Assembly: GCA_910585895.1 (NCBI GenBank)
Contig: CAJUHY010000025.1
Location: 1-35,465 of the forward strand
Reading direction: 5' to 3'
DNA: 35,465 nucleotides
Origin: an uncultured Lachnospiraceae bacterium
GTDB lineage: Bacteria; Bacillota; Clostridia; Lachnospirales; Lachnospiraceae
Shown: positions 24,202-32,942 of the stretch, piece by piece
Layout of the letters: every line of letters begins with the position of its first letter
Numbering within the stretch: position 1 is the stretch's first letter
Notes under the pieces: generated by a model
What the model was told of the DNA's origin: nothing
Seen by the model: only the letters and a program-made list of their open reading frames with translations
Database searches by the model: none
Translations under genes and position numbers: made by a program

Positions 24202-24458
24202 ACTTCCTCATCATCCTCTGAATCATCTTCACCCATAATGGTTACTTTGCTGTTGAACACCTCTTCCACTGCAATGGAAAGCGGTTTGGTGTTAGAGGGA
24301 CTGTCAATCAGGGGGTCTTCACCGCTGATAATCTGCCGCGCCCTTTTAGAAGTCGCCAGCACAATGGAATAACGGCTGTTTACCACCGGCTCATCTCCAG
24401 TTTCCACACCGCTGTTTACTACCTTCATCAAGTCCGTATAAGATGGATGTAACATCAT
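24198..24458 (-). CDS. rpoZ: RNA polymerase omega subunit
   Basis: Omega helps assemble RNA polymerase by binding beta-prime. The 86-aa product contains the conserved NSRYSIVLATSKRARQI segment and a KPLSIAVEEV helix, with an acidic C-terminal tail. An ATG at 24458 is used with GGAG about 10 nt upstream. The in-frame TTG at 24467 is too near that site. Position after gmk is the canonical order. The missing neighbour is remA (DUF370), which in many Firmicutes lies between yicC and gmk. Confidence 0.93.
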   Translation of the reverse strand: MMLHPSYTDLMKVVNSGVETGDEPVVNSRYSIVLATSKRARQIISGEDPLIDSPSNTKPLSIAVEEVFNSKVTIMGEDDSEDDEEV

Positions 24459-24463
24459 AATAA

Positions 24464-25099
24464 TCAATCTCCTTTCACAAAGCCCCGAAGCTCTGTTCTG
24501 ATATTTTCAATTACTTCATGGTTCCTTGCCACATGGGCATGTTCATTTTGTATGATAGAATGTACCTGCTGTACACATTCTTCCAAATTATCGTTGACAA
24601 CAAAGTAATCATACTGCTCCACGCCCTGTGCTTCCTGCCATGCGCGGTTCAATCTTGAATCAATCGTTGCCATATCTTCTGTTCCCCTGTTCACCAGACG
24701 GTTTTTCAATTCACCGGCGTTGGGCGGGGAAACAAACAGCAGCAGCGTATCCGGGTAAGCTTCTTTTACTTTGAGAGCGCCCTGGATTTCTATCTCTAAA
24801 ATAACATCCCTGCCTTCGTCTAGCTGCCCCATCACATATTCTTTGGGAGTTCCATAGTAATTCCCTACATACTGAGCATATTCAATCAATGCATTCTCGT
24901 CAATCATCTGCTCAAATTCTTCTCTCGACACGAAAAAGTATTCCTTCCCATGGCTCTCGCCATTTCTCGGACTGCGTGTAGTTGCCGAGATACTAAGTGA
25001 ATATCTGCCTGGATACTCCTCCAACAGCTGCTTCATAATGGTTCCTTTACCAGCTCCCGAAAAACCGGAAACAACGACTAAAATTCCTTTTTTATTCAT
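24464..25099 (-). CDS. gmk: Guanylate kinase
   Basis: Gmk phosphorylates GMP to GDP. The 211-aa product starts MNKKGILVVVSGFSGAGKGT with the P-loop at residues 12-20. It carries the GMP-binding ISATTRSPRNGESHGKEYFFVS region and the lid LKNRLVNRGTED with its arginines. The start at 25099 is supported by GAGGAAGCG upstream. The frame continues 51 nt further into yicC, but those residues are not family-like. Gap to yicC is 13 nt. Confidence 0.97.
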   Translation of the reverse strand: MNKKGILVVVSGFSGAGKGTIMKQLLEEYPGRYSLSISATTRSPRNGESHGKEYFFVSREEFEQMIDENALIEYAQYVGNYYGTPKEYVMGQLDEGRDVILEIEIQGALKVKEAYPDTLLLFVSPPNAGELKNRLVNRGTEDMATIDSRLNRAWQEAQGVEQYDYFVVNDNLEECVQQVHSIIQNEHAHVARNHEVIENIRTELRGFVKGD

Positions 25100-25112
25100 C
25101 TGTGCGCTTCCT

Positions 25113-25991
25113 CTATTCAATATTCTGAATCTGTTCCCGAACTTTCTCAATATCCGTTTTCAGATTAATCGCAATATCTGAGACAGCCATATCGTTCGCC
25201 TTCGACAATATGGTGTTAGCCTCCCGGTTCATCTCCTGTGCAATAAAATCAAGTTTCCTGCCGATATTGTCGCCCAGCATCAACGTATCCTTCATGCTGC
25301 CGATGTGGCTCTTTAAACGGACAGTCTCTTCATCTGTACATATCTTATCTGCAAAAATCGTCACTTCTGTCATCAACCTGGCCTCATCAACCTGTGTATC
25401 TACGAGAAGTTCCTGTACCTTATCTGTGAGTTTCTTGCGGTATTCTGCGATAATTTCCGGGGAGCGTTCCTCAATCTGCTCCACATACCCTGTCATAACA
25501 TCCAGCTTTTTTAACAAATCATCGCGGAGCTGTACACCCTCGCGGATTCTGGCTTCTACAAATTTCTCAGCTGCTCCGCGGATAGCCTGCTCTAGTAACT
25601 GCCACCATTCTTTCTCATCCAATTCCTGGGCTTCCATCGTTAGGATTTCTGGGTATCTCGCAAGCGACCGAGCTGTCAAATCCAAAGGCAGTTCAAACTG
25701 TTCTGACATTTGCTGCATGTATTTGAGATATTCCCCGGCAAGAGCCTCGTTGTATTTTAACTGTACCTGATTCTCTGTACAGTCCTCATAAGTGATATAA
25801 ATGTCAATCTTCCCACGCTGTGCATATTCTTTCATCAGATTGCGCACTGGACTCTCAAAAAGGGTCAGTTTCTTCGGTATCTTAATGGCAACGTCCAGAT
25901 AACGGTGATTCACCGATTTCATCTCCACAATAACCCTACGCGATTCATTCGCAATTTCACAGCGTCCAAAACCCGTCATGCTTTTTATCAT
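25113..25991 (-). CDS. yicC: YicC/YloC family endoribonuclease
   Basis: A YicC family protein, an RNA-processing endoribonuclease family conserved in bacteria. The 292-aa product opens IKSMTGFGRCE and has VEMKSVNHRYLDVAIKIPK in the N-terminal domain. The C-terminal domain motifs RLKSHIGSMKD and GRKLDFIAQEMNREANTI are diagnostic. The ATG at 25991 fits family starts (MIKSMTGFG). One nine bases upstream is possible. It heads a long operon behind a strong promoter and diverges from rqcH. Confidence 0.93.
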   Translation of the reverse strand: MIKSMTGFGRCEIANESRRVIVEMKSVNHRYLDVAIKIPKKLTLFESPVRNLMKEYAQRGKIDIYITYEDCTENQVQLKYNEALAGEYLKYMQQMSEQFELPLDLTARSLARYPEILTMEAQELDEKEWWQLLEQAIRGAAEKFVEARIREGVQLRDDLLKKLDVMTGYVEQIEERSPEIIAEYRKKLTDKVQELLVDTQVDEARLMTEVTIFADKICTDEETVRLKSHIGSMKDTLMLGDNIGRKLDFIAQEMNREANTILSKANDMAVSDIAINLKTDIEKVREQIQNIE

Positions 25992-26073
25992 TGATAACAT
26001 CCCACTTTCGTATGCGTACCTCTGGGTATTTCACCGTGCGTTCATCTGGTGTTCCCAAGGTATAGATGAATGT

Positions 26074-26102
26074 ATTATAAAACAGTTTCCAGAAATAGTC
26101 AA
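26074..26102 (-). promoter_or_regulatory. Strong promoter of the yicC operon
   Basis: On the minus strand TTGACT (26097-26102) and TATAAT (26074-26079) are spaced by exactly 17 nt, five and six matches to consensus. About 80 nt of leader precede yicC. Within it TTCATCT and AGATGAA can pair (26041-26070). A weaker -10-like TATACT near 26150 on the plus strand may serve rqcH. Confidence 0.85.
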
Positions 26103-26194
26103 ATTTTCTTTTTAAGGTTTTCTATTTGGGGAAGTTGGTATATACTATGAGATAGCCTAACGTTGTGAATGATACTTAAAGGAGATAAATGGTC

Positions 26195-27934
26195 ATGGCT
26201 TTTGATGGAATTGTAATTGCAAATCTTGTAAAAGAATTAAATGAAAACATATTAAATGGAAGAATCAGTAAAATTGCTCAGCCGGAAAGCGATGAATTGC
26301 TGCTGACCCTCAAGGGGAACCAGGGACAGGTGCGCCTGCTGTTATCTGCCAGCGCTTCCCTGCCCCTTATCTACCTCACGAAAGAAAACAAGCCCAGTCC
26401 CATGACTGCGCCGAATTTCTGTATGCTGCTGAGGAAGCATATTGCCAACGGCAGGATTACCAAAATATGGCAGCCGCATATGGAACGAATCATCAATTTT
26501 GAAATTGAACATTTAAACGAACTCGGGGACCTTTGTCAGAAACAGTTGATTGTAGAAATTATGGGCAAACACAGTAATATTATCTTCTGTGATGCAGATG
26601 GCAAAATTATTGACAGCATCAAACATATTCCCGCCCAAGTCAGCTCTGTCCGCGAAGTCCTTCCCGGCAGGATGTATTTTATCCCAGAAACACAGGAGAA
26701 ATATAACCCTCTGGAAACTTCCGAGGAAGAATTTACAGATAAAGTCTTTGCCAAACCGCAGAATTTAGCAAAATGCCTCTATACGACTTATACCGGAATC
26801 AGCCCGGTGATTGCCTCGGAACTATGTTTCCGCGCAGGTCTCGACGCTGACCGTCCCGCAGCGGCGTTGTCATCAGAAGAACAGCTGCACCTCTACCATC
26901 ATTTTTGCTGGCTGGCAGAGGATATCCGTGAGGGCAGATTTTCCCCCAATATTATTAAAAAGGGCAAGGAACCAGTGGAATTTGCCGCCGTTGTTCTGAC
27001 ACAGTATGAGGATTTGGACAATATCCGTTATCCCGATATTTCTACGGTATTGGAAACTTTCTACAAAGATAAGAATATCTACACACGTATCCGCCAGAAA
27101 TCCGTGGATTTACGCAAAGTGGTGAGCACAGTTTTAGAACGTAGCCGCAAAAAATATGATTTACAGTTAAAACAGCTAAAAGATACGGAAAAACGTGAGA
27201 AATACAAGGTGTACGGCGAGCTCATCAACACGTACGGCTATGGACTCGAAGAGGGGGCAAAGAACCTGACCGCTTTAAATTATTATACCAATGAAAATAT
27301 TACGATTCCGCTGGATACACAACTTACACCGCAGGAAAATGCACAGAAATACTTTGACCGTTACAATAAACTCAAACGTACTTATGAAGCGTTGACGGAA
27401 TTAATTAAGGAAACGCAAGAGGAAATCGAACATCTGGAATCCATCTCCACTTCTTTGGACATTGCCGTATCCGAGGAAGATTTAACTCAGATTAAAGAAG
27501 AACTAACACAATTTGGCTATATCAAGAAGAAACATATCGGCAAAAAAGTGAAAATTAAAAGCAAACCGTTCCACTATCTCTCTACGGACGGATTTCATAT
27601 ATATATAGGAAAGAATAATTTTCAAAATGATGAGCTGACATTTAAATTTGCCTCAGGCAATGACTGGTGGTTCCATGCCAAAGGGATTCCCGGCTCTCAT
27701 GTTCTGGTAAAAACAAATGGAGAGGAACTTCCGGACCGAGCCTATGAGGAAGCTGGGCGGCTCGCTGCCTATTATTCCAAAGGGCGCGGAAATGACAAGG
27801 TGGAAATTGATTACCTGCAGAAGAAAAACGTTAAAAAGCCAAATGGCAGCAAACCAGGCTTTGTGGTCTATTATACGAATTATTCGCTGGTTGCTTCCCC
27901 TGATATCAACGGCTTGACGCTGATTGCGGATTAA
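26195..27934 (+). CDS. rqcH: Rqc2/RqcH ribosome-quality-control factor (NFACT)
   Basis: RqcH binds stalled 50S-peptidyl-tRNA complexes and directs C-terminal alanine tailing of stuck nascent chains. Older annotations call it fibronectin-binding protein (FbpA/YloA). The NFACT-N domain starts MAFDGIVIANLVKELNE and includes ISKIAQPESDELLLTL. A coiled coil lies at about residues 300-440. The C-terminal NFACT-R domain contains NDWWFHAKGIPGSHVLVK, near residue 487, and KPGFVVYYTNYSLVASPD. The length of 579 aa is standard. AAAGGAG precedes both the ATG at 26189 and this one. Bacillus yloA is likewise next to the yicC homologue. Confidence 0.95.
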   Translation: MAFDGIVIANLVKELNENILNGRISKIAQPESDELLLTLKGNQGQVRLLLSASASLPLIYLTKENKPSPMTAPNFCMLLRKHIANGRITKIWQPHMERIINFEIEHLNELGDLCQKQLIVEIMGKHSNIIFCDADGKIIDSIKHIPAQVSSVREVLPGRMYFIPETQEKYNPLETSEEEFTDKVFAKPQNLAKCLYTTYTGISPVIASELCFRAGLDADRPAAALSSEEQLHLYHHFCWLAEDIREGRFSPNIIKKGKEPVEFAAVVLTQYEDLDNIRYPDISTVLETFYKDKNIYTRIRQKSVDLRKVVSTVLERSRKKYDLQLKQLKDTEKREKYKVYGELINTYGYGLEEGAKNLTALNYYTNENITIPLDTQLTPQENAQKYFDRYNKLKRTYEALTELIKETQEEIEHLESISTSLDIAVSEEDLTQIKEELTQFGYIKKKHIGKKVKIKSKPFHYLSTDGFHIYIGKNNFQNDELTFKFASGNDWWFHAKGIPGSHVLVKTNGEELPDRAYEEAGRLAAYYSKGRGNDKVEIDYLQKKNVKKPNGSKPGFVVYYTNYSLVASPDINGLTLIAD

Positions 27935-27967
27935 ATTTCCTAAAATTTGTCAAAACCGGCAAGAACT

Positions 27968-27998
27968 GCATGTCTATTCCCTCTTTCACTGCATATAA
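27968..27998 (+). promoter_or_regulatory. Candidate sigma-G-type promoter of the SASP gene
   Basis: GCATG (27968-27972) and CATATAA (27992-27998) are 19 nt apart, resembling the forespore sigma-G boxes (GHATR and CATnHTA) with one mismatch in the -10. SASP genes are normally sigma-G controlled. The spacing is slightly long, so the call is tentative. Confidence 0.35.
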
Positions 27999-28095
27999 TA
28001 TCTCTGTAGCCGGCAAACGGTTGCAAAACAGGCACGCATTGTGCATGCAATACGTGTAATGTGCGTGATACCAAAGACAACAGGAGGGATACGAT

Positions 28096-28299
28096 ATGTC
28101 AAATTCATCTAACAAAGCAGTAGTTACAGAGGCAAAAAGTGCATTGGATAAGTTCAAGTTTGAAGTAGCAAACGAAATTGGAGTTCCTTTGAAAAACGGT
28201 TATAACGGAGATTTAACCTCCAGACAAAATGGTTCTGTAGGTGGCTATATGGTGAAGAAAATGATCGAAGCCCAGGAGAGGCAGATGGCAGGTAAATAA
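28096..28299 (+). CDS. Alpha/beta-type small acid-soluble spore protein
   Basis: SASPs coat and protect spore DNA and are degraded by the GPR protease at germination. The 67-aa product has the family core: KFEVANEIGVPL near residue 21 (the GPR cleavage region, FEVA-NEIGV) and the second motif NGDLTSRQNGSVGGYMVKKMIE, interrupted only by typical substitutions. AGGAGGG precedes the ATG. It is monocistronic, with a hairpin terminator immediately downstream. It confirms a spore-forming host. Confidence 0.95.
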   Translation: MSNSSNKAVVTEAKSALDKFKFEVANEIGVPLKNGYNGDLTSRQNGSVGGYMVKKMIEAQERQMAGK

Positions 28300-28334
28300 G
28301 CAGGACTGCCGTAATTTGGGCGAACCCGCCTAAT

Positions 28335-28368
28335 AAAAGGGAGATGTCAGACATGGCATCTCCCTTTT
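28335..28368. terminator. Bidirectional terminator between the SASP gene and recG
   Basis: Twelve-base perfect arms AAAAGGGAGATG (28335-28346) and CATCTCCCTTTT (28357-28368) with a 10-nt loop. The T-run ends the SASP transcript on the plus strand, and the symmetric A-run gives a T-run for recG on the minus strand. Confidence 0.92.
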
Positions 28369-28382
28369 GTCCGTGAACTGTG

Positions 28383-30530
28383 TTAAAGGTTTACGATTTC
28401 CGACTGCCTGTCAAGATAATAACCAAGTTCCGCGCGGATTGCTGTATGCTCCGGAGATTCGAGTCTGCAATCTTCCTGCAGCAATATCTTAGCCTCTTCG
28501 GAAGCCTGCTTAAGCAGGTCTGCATTTTGGTAAATATCCCCCAGACGGAATTCTAACAGACCGCTCTGACGGATACCGAAGAAATCTCCTGGCCCCCGCA
28601 ATTTTAAATCCTCACCCGCAATAAAAAATCCATCGTTTGATTTATTTAAAATCTCCAGTCGTTTTTGGGCCTTATCGCTGTCTGTAGTGTTGACCATGAT
28701 ACAGTAGGACTGTTCACTGCCCCTTCCCACTCTTCCTCTAAGCTGGTGAAGCTGGGCAAGCCCAAAACGCTGGGCATCTTCAATCATCATCACTGTGGCA
28801 TTGGGTACGTTGACCCCCACTTCAATGACTGTGGTAGATACTAAAACCTGAATTTCATTGCGCGCAAACTGTTCCATAATCAGGTTTTTCCTGCCGGATT
28901 TCATTTTGCCGTGCAGACATTCAACAGTTATTTCTGCCGGCAGCTGCAGTTTCAGTTTTTCTGCATACTCTGTAACATTTTCCGCTTCAAGCCCCTCACT
29001 TTCCTCCACCAGAGGACAAATAATATATGCCTGATGCCCCTTGGCAATTTCTTTTCGCAAAAATTCATAAGAAGCATTCCGTGACTTCTTCCCAACAACG
29101 CAGCTTTTGATAGGAAGCCGTCTTGCAGGAACTTCATCTATTACGGAGATATCTAAATCCCCATATAAGATAATGGCAAGCGTCCGCGGAATCGGCGTTG
29201 CACTCATCACCAATACATGCGGCTGTCCGCCTTTGAGAAATAGCGATTCCCGCTGTTTGACGCCAAAACGGTGCTGTTCATCGGTAATGACAAGCGCCAG
29301 GTTATCATATACGGCGCGTTCCTGAATCAGCGCATGGGTACCCACTACCATGGCAGTGGGATAAAGTTGCATCCGCTCATAGGCGCGGCGTTTCTCTTTG
29401 ACCGTCAATGAGCCGGTCAGAAGGATAACTGGTATCCGCAGCCCAAAAGATTCACACATTTCCGTAAAATTCTGATAGTGCTGCATGGCAAGTACTTCTG
29501 TCGGCGCCATCAATGCAGACTGATAACCAGCCTGCGCTGCATCCAGCATGGCAAGAAATGCGATAATTGTCTTGCCAGAACCCACATCGCCCTGTACCAG
29601 ACGCTGCATGACCTTTTTCCCACGCAAATCCCGACGGATTTCTGCAAGCGTCCGCTCCTGTGCATTGGTCAAACGGTAAGGCAGCTGTTCCATTACCTGG
29701 TCCGCCCATAAAGTTTCGTCCTCCAACGGCGGAAAGGTAAATGTGTTCCACACCTCTTCCATCTGTTCTTTCTGCATTCCGGCCGCTAAGATAAACCGGA
29801 AAAATTCATCAAAAATCAATCGTTTCCTTGCCTGCGCCAAGGCGGTTTCATTTTCTGGAAAATGAATATTTTCCAGGGCATAATTGTATTCGGCAAGTCC
29901 GTGTTTTGCTCTGATTTCCTCGGGAAGATAATCCACAGATAAGTCCAACTCCTCCAAAGCCTGACGGATGGTCTGTGAAAGCTTGTTTTTTTTGAGCCCG
30001 GCGGTCAATGGATAACTTGGCCACAGACAATCCAGCATGGACTGATATTTCTCCGGACTATATATCTGAGGCTGTTCCATGTGAAGGATTTGGCCTTTGC
30101 GTGTCACTTTCCCCAAGAATACAAACCATCCCCCTACTTTGAGGGTATTCCTCAGATAAGGCATACGGAACCAGACCAGTTCAGCTTTGACATTCCCCTC
30201 AAGCAGCGCCAGGGTTGTCACCTGCATATTTCTTGTGGCACGTACAAACGGCGTCTTATCAATTCTTGCTGCAACCGCCGCTGTAACCTCCTGCCGATGT
30301 TCTCTGCTATTATCATCTTCTGTTGCTTCCGCCGCCGTTTCCTGCGCAAATGCCTGGCTGGCAAAAAGCGATGGCAGTTCTGACAGAGGTGTAATCATGG
30401 GCAGCTTGTCATAATTTTTGGGATAATGAAGGAGTATATCACCAATGGTGTATACTCCCAGATTATGGAATAATTGTTCCGTTTTTGCTCCAATCCCTTT
30501 TAATGTTCCGATATTGGATGTTCGTTCCAT
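28383..30530 (-). CDS. recG: ATP-dependent DNA helicase RecG
   Basis: RecG reverses stalled replication forks and branch-migrates Holliday junctions. The 715-aa product has an N-terminal wedge/OB region, Walker A GDVGSGKT (314-321) and a DEQH box at 417-420 followed by RFGVKQR. Downstream helicase motifs include SATPIPRTLA and QLRGRVGRGSEQSYC. An insertion at about residues 58-92 (acidic, Ala/Glu-rich, then TAAVAARIDKTP) enlarges the wedge region compared with most RecG proteins. AGGAG precedes the start. It is the last gene of the asp23-fakA-recG group, as in Bacillus (yloU-yloV-recG). Confidence 0.96.
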   Translation of the reverse strand: MERTSNIGTLKGIGAKTEQLFHNLGVYTIGDILLHYPKNYDKLPMITPLSELPSLFASQAFAQETAAEATEDDNSREHRQEVTAAVAARIDKTPFVRATRNMQVTTLALLEGNVKAELVWFRMPYLRNTLKVGGWFVFLGKVTRKGQILHMEQPQIYSPEKYQSMLDCLWPSYPLTAGLKKNKLSQTIRQALEELDLSVDYLPEEIRAKHGLAEYNYALENIHFPENETALAQARKRLIFDEFFRFILAAGMQKEQMEEVWNTFTFPPLEDETLWADQVMEQLPYRLTNAQERTLAEIRRDLRGKKVMQRLVQGDVGSGKTIIAFLAMLDAAQAGYQSALMAPTEVLAMQHYQNFTEMCESFGLRIPVILLTGSLTVKEKRRAYERMQLYPTAMVVGTHALIQERAVYDNLALVITDEQHRFGVKQRESLFLKGGQPHVLVMSATPIPRTLAIILYGDLDISVIDEVPARRLPIKSCVVGKKSRNASYEFLRKEIAKGHQAYIICPLVEESEGLEAENVTEYAEKLKLQLPAEITVECLHGKMKSGRKNLIMEQFARNEIQVLVSTTVIEVGVNVPNATVMMIEDAQRFGLAQLHQLRGRVGRGSEQSYCIMVNTTDSDKAQKRLEILNKSNDGFFIAGEDLKLRGPGDFFGIRQSGLLEFRLGDIYQNADLLKQASEEAKILLQEDCRLESPEHTAIRAELGYYLDRQSEIVNL

Positions 30531-30627
30531 GGGACTGCTCCTTTATCATATATCCAGCTCCTAATTACATGTGAGTTTCCTCGTTTTGCAATTTAGGGAA
30601 CGCTGGTTTTCCAATTACTGATTGCTG

Positions 30628-32331
30628 CTATTCTACAGAGATAACGTAGTAATAAATCGGCTGACCTCCAAAATGTACTTCCACTTCACAGTCAGGATAC
30701 TTTTCTTCCAATTCCGCGCCTAATTTCTGCGCTGCGGCTTCCTCAACCTCTTCGCCGTAGTAGATGCTGATAATCGCGGAATCTTCGTCCGCCATCTCTG
30801 CCACCATCTCTTTGGTGACTGTTTCCATATCTTTTCCTACGGAGAGGATGCCATTGTCGCCAATACCCATATAATCGCCCTGTTTGATGGATTTATCATC
30901 AATTAGTGTGTCACGAACGGCATAGGTTACCTGGCCGCTGCTGACATTGGAAAGCTCCTCTGTCATGCGCTGTACATTCTCTTCAGCCGTACTGTCAGGC
31001 ATAAAATTAATCAACGCCGTAATTCCCTGGGGCACAGTCTTGGTAGGAATGACAAAAACATTCTTCTCTTCAATCAAAGATGCCGCCTGATTAGCCGCCA
31101 GAATGATATTTTTATTATTCGGCAGGATAAAAATATTATCCGCATTTACTTCTTCAATGGCATTCAGCACATCCTCCGTGCTGGGATTCATCGTCTGCCC
31201 GCCGGCAATAATATAGTCGGCGCCCAATCCCTTAAAGATTTCGTTGATGCCTTCGCCGATGGAGACTGAAACAAATCCCATGTCCTTTTTCGGCATCTGT
31301 TCCTTCTCCGCCTTACTGTCCTGCATAGAACGGCGTTTGTTACTTTCCGCTTTCTGTTCGGCAGCTACCTTCTGTGCATCCTTGATAAGCTTTTCCTGAT
31401 GTTCTTCACGCATGTTGTCGATTTTGATTTTACTCAGCGAACCAAATGTCAGCGCACGCTGAATGGCAAGTCCAGGATCATTGGTATGTACATGGACTTT
31501 TGTAATCTCATCGTCTGCAACCACCACAATTGAATCACCAATAGAATCTAAAAACGCTTTAAATTCAAATTCTTCATTCTCGGTCAACGGCTGGTTCAGT
31601 ACAATGATAAATTCTGTACAATACCCAAATTTAATATCCTGTTCTGTCTGCTGTGAAATTTTAACTGTACTGCCTGCAGAAGCTGTATTTTCAATGGTAT
31701 AATCTATTTCTTTCCCCATGAGGGCGTCATAGGCGCCTCTGAGGACAGTCACTAACCCCTGTCCACCGGAGTCGACAACCCCTGCCTGCTTTAACACTGG
31801 AAGCATCTCCGGTGTCTTGCTCAGCACATACTCTGCATGTTTGATGACTTCATCCAGAAAAACTGTCAAATCTTCTGTTTCGCCAATCATCTCCATGGCC
31901 TTGTCCGCGGCGCCTTTTGCTACGGTAAGGATAGTCCCCTCTTTTGGTTTCATAACTGCCTTGTAGGCAGTCTCTACAGCTTTTTGAAATGCATCGCTTA
32001 ACACAATGGTGTCTAATTCCTTATATTTACCGATTTCCCTGGTGAACCCGCGAAACAGCTGGGAGAGAATAACTCCTGAATTTCCCCTTGCGCCTCTTAA
32101 GGAACCGGAGGAAATTGCCTTGGCGAGATCTGCCATCGCCGGGTCTGCACCCAGATTGCTTACTTCTGCTGCAGCTGACATGATTGTCATAGTCATATTG
32201 GTTCCTGTATCGCCATCCGGCACCGGAAAAACATTTAATTCGTTAATCCATTCTTTCTTTGCTTCCAGATTTTTTGCACCCGCCAAAAACATTTTGGAAA
32301 GCATGGGGGCATCGATTGTAGTTATCGCCAC
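30628..32331 (-). CDS. DAK2-domain, FakA/YloV-type protein
   Basis: The product resembles FakA, the kinase half of the fatty-acid kinase system, which phosphorylates fatty acids held by FakB (DegV) proteins. The N-terminal DhaL domain has FPVPDGDTGTNMTMT and SLRGARGNSGVILSQLFRG, including the Mg-ATP aspartates. A C-terminal DegV-like domain follows (IPTKTVPQGITALINF, GIGDNGILSVG). A charged, poorly conserved linker lies near residues 320-355. A GTG start at 32331 is preferred (567 aa) because AAGGAGG lies 8 nt upstream. The frame reaches further to a TTG overlapping the Asp23 gene. No fakB is in the window. Confidence 0.9.
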   Translation of the reverse strand: MAITTIDAPMLSKMFLAGAKNLEAKKEWINELNVFPVPDGDTGTNMTMTIMSAAAEVSNLGADPAMADLAKAISSGSLRGARGNSGVILSQLFRGFTREIGKYKELDTIVLSDAFQKAVETAYKAVMKPKEGTILTVAKGAADKAMEMIGETEDLTVFLDEVIKHAEYVLSKTPEMLPVLKQAGVVDSGGQGLVTVLRGAYDALMGKEIDYTIENTASAGSTVKISQQTEQDIKFGYCTEFIIVLNQPLTENEEFEFKAFLDSIGDSIVVVADDEITKVHVHTNDPGLAIQRALTFGSLSKIKIDNMREEHQEKLIKDAQKVAAEQKAESNKRRSMQDSKAEKEQMPKKDMGFVSVSIGEGINEIFKGLGADYIIAGGQTMNPSTEDVLNAIEEVNADNIFILPNNKNIILAANQAASLIEEKNVFVIPTKTVPQGITALINFMPDSTAEENVQRMTEELSNVSSGQVTYAVRDTLIDDKSIKQGDYMGIGDNGILSVGKDMETVTKEMVAEMADEDSAIISIYYGEEVEEAAAQKLGAELEEKYPDCEVEVHFGGQPIYYYVISVE

Positions 32332-32344
32332 TTTTACGTCCTCC

Positions 32345-32701
32345 TTAATCAATCACTCTCACACCTTCTACGAAGATGTTGATTTTTTCGATTTTCATAC
32401 CGGTAAACTCTTCTACCTGGTATTTCACCGTACTGATTAAGTTATCAGAAACAGTGGAAATACTTACGCCATAGGAAACAATCACATGAAAATCTAAACG
32501 AATTTTATTATCCTTGAGGCTGACATTGATTCCATGATTCAGATAATCGCGCTTTAAAAGCTTTACTAAGCCATCCTTGACATTTACAGCAGCCATTCCG
32601 ACAATGCCGAAACACTCTACGGCAACAGAACCGGCATAAATTGCAATTACATCTGTATCAATCAACACTTTTCCATATTGTGTTATTAACTGTCCTTTCA
32701 T
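32345..32701 (-). CDS. Asp23/Gls24 family envelope-stress protein (YloU)
   Basis: A 118-aa Asp23/Gls24 family protein, usually cytoplasmic or membrane-associated and linked to the cell envelope. Typical features are VIAIYAGSVAVECFGIVGM, KIRLDFHVIVSYGVSISTVSDNL and VKYQVEEFTGMKIEKINIFVEGV. It is the first gene of the operon with the fakA-like gene, which follows after 13 nt. It diverges from rpmB, the same arrangement as Bacillus yloU. Confidence 0.93.
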   Translation of the reverse strand: MKGQLITQYGKVLIDTDVIAIYAGSVAVECFGIVGMAAVNVKDGLVKLLKRDYLNHGINVSLKDNKIRLDFHVIVSYGVSISTVSDNLISTVKYQVEEFTGMKIEKINIFVEGVRVID

Positions 32702-32793
32702 ACTGTAACCTCCATAATCCAGCAGTGGGATAGAAAGCAGCGCAACTCATGTTTATTTCTGGCAATCCTGCACTGCTCATTGCTTTATTGGAT

Positions 32794-32799
32794 ATTATA
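32794..32799 (-). promoter_or_regulatory. -10 element of the asp23/fakA operon
   Basis: A perfect TATAAT is present on the minus strand about 95 nt before the Asp23 start. The -35 region 17 nt upstream (TTTCTT) is poor, so an activator or another sigma factor may be needed. Confidence 0.45.
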
Positions 32800-32811
32800 C
32801 CCTGTTTTCCT

Positions 32812-32840
32812 CAAAAAAGAAACATATATTTTCTTTTTTG
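32812..32840. repeat. AT-rich inverted repeat between divergent promoters
   Basis: Eleven-base arms CAAAAAAGAAA and TTTCTTTTTTG are separated by 7 nt (CATATAT). The element sits between the asp23 and rpmB promoters. It could be an operator or a DNA-bending site. Simple A/T composition makes chance formation more likely than for a mixed sequence. Confidence 0.5.
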
Positions 32841-32859
32841 TAAAAAAATCATTTTTTAC

Positions 32860-32888
32860 TTGCAATCTGGAAATCTTTCTGGTAGAAT
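32860..32888 (+). promoter_or_regulatory. rpmB promoter
   Basis: TTGCAA (32860-32865) and TAGAAT (32883-32888) with a 17-nt spacer, five of six matches in each box. A 5' leader of about 48 nt follows, with two hairpins. Confidence 0.75.
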
Positions 32889-32900
32889 ATTCATGTTGTG

Positions 32901-32942
32901 AGCCTGTGGTTTAGGCTTAGTAAATTGCAAGGAGGTGCAATT
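32901..32942 (+). promoter_or_regulatory. rpmB leader with ribosome-binding site in a hairpin loop
   Basis: A first hairpin pairs AGCCT (32901-32905) with AGGCT (32913-32917). A second has perfect 7-bp arms AATTGCA (32923-32929) and TGCAATT (32936-32942) whose six-base loop is exactly the AGGAGG ribosome-binding site. It abuts the ATG at 32943. This geometry suggests translational control of L28, possibly by the protein itself. Confidence 0.65.

Noticed and set aside
25210..25770. A 186-codon plus-strand frame inside yicC
   Set aside because: It is antisense to a clear yicC gene, Ser-rich and without a family match or ribosome-binding site.
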